Assembly: GCF_002105535.1 (NCBI RefSeq)
Contig: NZ_CP015848.1
Coordinates: 3,390,926-3,454,925, forward strand
Reading direction: 5' to 3'
From: Magnetospirillum sp. ME-1
GTDB taxonomy: Bacteria; Pseudomonadota; Alphaproteobacteria; Rhodospirillales; Magnetospirillaceae
Length of the DNA stretch: 64,000 nucleotides
Under the pieces are notes generated by a model. It was not told the DNA's origin and ran no database searches. It worked only from the letters and a program-made list of their open reading frames with translations. This document shows, piece after piece, positions 62,636 through 64,000 of this stretch. The position numbers and the translations under genes are program-made. Position 1 is the stretch's first letter. The number at the start of each line of letters is the position of its first letter.

Positions 62636-63805
62636 ATGGCACAAATTCAATGGAATAGACACATCAACAAGCTATGCGAGCATCAAGGCGGTCCGCGATA
62701 TGACGACATGCTGATCGGCTGCATCGCGGCCTTCAACACGAAGGGGCGCTCGTCCGTGAAGCAGGGCGATTGGCTGGTCAGGCAGTTGGACATGCATTAC
62801 GGCATTCAGGTGGCGCATCAGGGCGCAATACAGCTGACGAAGGAACAACGTCGGCCAATCAGGCAGGCCGTGGATTGGGCAAACGCCAATGCATCAAGTG
62901 GCCGCATGGCCTATCTGCATGGGCGTTTCCCACATGCTTTCCACGCCGTTTCCACACGGTTCCCACACCGTTTCCACACCAAAGGCGGAAATACGTCTGC
63001 TTCTTCAACGACTTATCCAGTCGCTATTGCTAAACTATTGCTAAAACTAATCGATGCGCCTTTGGCTGTTTCGCGGCCTTCGGCCACGCCCAATGGCCTT
63101 TCAGCCGATTTCACCGATAGTGGCTCGCTTGTGGCTCGCCACTCGGAAGAAGGAAAGGCGATCTGCCCAATCGGAATGAACGACAATGTGATCGACGATG
63201 CGGCTGCGCCACTCCGTGGACTGGCCGCCCAATCGGACGAGCCATTGGGGGGAAAGCAAGAGCCACTTGGAGGTGCTGTGGATTTCGCCACGTGGGCGGC
63301 GAAGGCCAATCGGTCAACAGGTCAGGTGAAGGCCAATTCCAGCAAGGCCACTATATCGCTTTGGGTCGATGGTAGTTCGCGCAGCTATGTGCGCGGCCAA
63401 TTGGAAATAGGGAAGGAAAAGTACCGCCTGAATTTCCGCAGTCCACGCCGCTTGGAGGACTTGATCTATGTGGAGCGCGGACAGGACGCCGAAGCACGCC
63501 AGTGGTACGAGGCCGTCAGCAGCCAGGTCATTCCCAACTTGCAGGCCAAAGCGGACGCGGCCAGCGGCAGATTGCCCAGCAAGCACGTCGCCAGTGCCAT
63601 CCACGAATTCCACGACAGCAAATGTGAAGGGCGCGGCATGAGCGATGGTATTGCGATCTTGGGCTACAACAGCGAACTGCCCTCGTATTGCGTGGTGCAG
63701 ATTAACGGCAGGAACTGGAAATTTGATCTCCAGGCCACCCACAGCACGAACGCAAGAGCGCCGCAGTTCAAGGCAACCGCCGAGCGGTCATCCGAAGCAG
63801 CGTAG
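62636..63805 (+). CDS. Hypothetical island protein with internal short repeats
   Basis: 389 residues, GGGAGGAAAACGCAA before the ATG. Not recognised. The first 90 residues look folded (YDDMLIGCIAAFNTKGRSSV; IQLTKEQRRPIRQAVDWANA). Then comes a His/Phe-rich stretch, FPHAFHAVSTRFPHRFHT, encoded by five 11-12-bp repeats, and a low-complexity middle. The last 160 residues form a second likely domain (YRLNFRSPRRLEDLIYVERG; LGYNSELPSYCVVQINGRNW). The GGKQEPLGGA and QVKANSSKATISLWVDGSSR parts look like linkers. It may be a replication or single-strand-binding type protein of the element, but nothing proves that. Confidence 0.7.
   Translation: MAQIQWNRHINKLCEHQGGPRYDDMLIGCIAAFNTKGRSSVKQGDWLVRQLDMHYGIQVAHQGAIQLTKEQRRPIRQAVDWANANASSGRMAYLHGRFPHAFHAVSTRFPHRFHTKGGNTSASSTTYPVAIAKLLLKLIDAPLAVSRPSATPNGLSADFTDSGSLVARHSEEGKAICPIGMNDNVIDDAAAPLRGLAAQSDEPLGGKQEPLGGAVDFATWAAKANRSTGQVKANSSKATISLWVDGSSRSYVRGQLEIGKEKYRLNFRSPRRLEDLIYVERGQDAEARQWYEAVSSQVIPNLQAKADAASGRLPSKHVASAIHEFHDSKCEGRGMSDGIAILGYNSELPSYCVVQINGRNWKFDLQATHSTNARAPQFKATAERSSEAA
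62925..62980 (+). repeat. Five tandem 11-12-bp repeats (GTTTCCACACC type)
   Basis: Units GTTTCCCACAT, GCTTTCCACGCC, GTTTCCACACG, GTTCCCACACC and GTTTCCACACC follow one another without gaps inside the gene at 62636. They are near one helical turn in length and resemble small iterons, but could simply be coding microsatellite expansion. Confidence 0.7.
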
Positions 63806-63902
63806 CGATGATGGCCTGATGCACGGCCTCCTCGATCAGCACGACTTCGTTGTCAAAGCCGATCTCGCAATAGCCCCTCGGCAAATAGGTCAGTCTGCTC
63901 AT
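63768..63902 (-). CDS. Small hypothetical protein, strong ribosome binding site
   Basis: 44 residues from the ATG at 63902. AGGAGGAG lies a few bases upstream on the minus strand, one of the best Shine-Dalgarno sequences of the window. The sequence starts MSRLTYLPRGYCEIGFDNEV and continues as a helix to LRMTARRLP. Its 3' end overlaps the convergent gene at 62636 by 38 bases. Not recognised. Confidence 0.5.
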   Translation of the reverse strand: MSRLTYLPRGYCEIGFDNEVVLIEEAVHQAIIATLLRMTARRLP

Positions 63903-64000
63903 GGCGTTTTCTCCTCCTTGCGTCAGCGTCCAGCGTGGCGCTGCTCCGCAAGCGTATTTAGCGCGGATGGCTAAATAGCGGGTCGAAACACCTTGAGGAG

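Larger units (their letters stand above)
48211..64000. mobile_element. Genomic island inserted at tRNA-Gln (right end outside window)
   Basis: From the tRNA to the window end the DNA is clearly AT-richer than the 48 kb before it. It begins with a tyrosine integrase, contains a second integrase and a deleted copy, island-specific palindromes, an RFC-like ATPase and many unrecognised genes. No second copy of the tRNA 3' end was found, so the far border is not in the window. Conjugation, capsid or relaxase genes were not recognised; an integrated plasmid- or phage-derived element is the best description. Confidence 0.8.

Noticed and set aside
48211-64000. Possible magnetosome island, given the Magnetospirillum-like context
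   Set aside because: No mam, mms or related genes were recognised; the content is regulatory and replication-like.

Overview
The window reads as a chromosomal segment of a high-GC alphaproteobacterium, most likely Rhodospirillales and Magnetospirillum-like. The reasons are the housekeeping neighbourhoods (rsmB-guaB-rlmE-ppx, moeA-moaD-moaE), a FlaF-type flagellar protein, and several SPINDLY/O-GlcNAc-transferase-like (GT41) proteins. The genus is an inference; no ribosomal RNA is present. About 48 kb is GC-rich core sequence. From the tRNA-Gln gene at 48137-48210 to the window end the DNA is visibly AT-richer and integrase-led, and reads as a genomic island.

Layout. 1-6.2 kb: a truncated FlaF-like gene, a GT41 glycosyltransferase, and a tightly overlapping minus-strand operon (SpsF-type nucleotidyltransferase, Gfo/Idh oxidoreductase, DegT aminotransferase, FemAB/GNAT-like acyltransferase). 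This looks like a surface or flagellar sugar-modification set. 6.4-17 kb: RNA pseudouridine synthase, uvrB, a kinase-fold protein lacking the catalytic Asp, a FolM-like reductase, then uvrC-pgsA-mobB-moeA-moaD-moaE. 17.2-40.2 kb: a second carbohydrate locus, all on the minus strand. In transcription order it encodes two sugar epimerases/dehydratases, a GT4-type glycosyltransferase, a B12-type radical SAM protein, a 4586-residue Thr/Ser-rich octapeptide-repeat protein, and two translationally coupled GT41 enzymes. 40.5-48 kb: a DUF1127 protein, a TPR-GT9-like protein, rsmB, an amino-acid-binding protein, guaB, rlmE and ppx/gppA.

The giant gene (21498-35258) is the most striking object. It holds about 568 copies of an eight-residue unit (L-x-T-T-[QDN]-[VLI]-x-[AGNS]) in almost unbroken register. 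The units are organised into a higher-order repeat of 24 units (192 residues, 576 bp). Lying among nucleotide-sugar enzymes and immediately upstream of two predicted protein O-GlcNAc-type transferases, it is a plausible giant glycoprotein acceptor with a dedicated glycosylation machinery. That functional link is inference.

The island (48.2 kb to beyond the window) carries a tRNA-type integrase, a small second integrase plus its deleted relic, an RFC/DnaX-like clamp-loader ATPase, a SpoVG-like protein, two membrane histidine kinases, three response regulators or PAS-LuxR regulators, a bacteriohemerythrin, an outer-membrane barrel protein and several unknown proteins. Ten copies of a 17-bp palindrome, TGTCGTGTWACACGACA, are scattered through it. 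Four of these lie in a 63-bp-period array inside the clamp-loader gene. A second palindrome with the same outer arms (TGTCGGGTTTCCCGACA) occurs three times near the second integrase. I saw neither palindrome in the core part. They may be binding sites of an island-specific protein (partition, replication or repressor type), or a small mobile palindrome.
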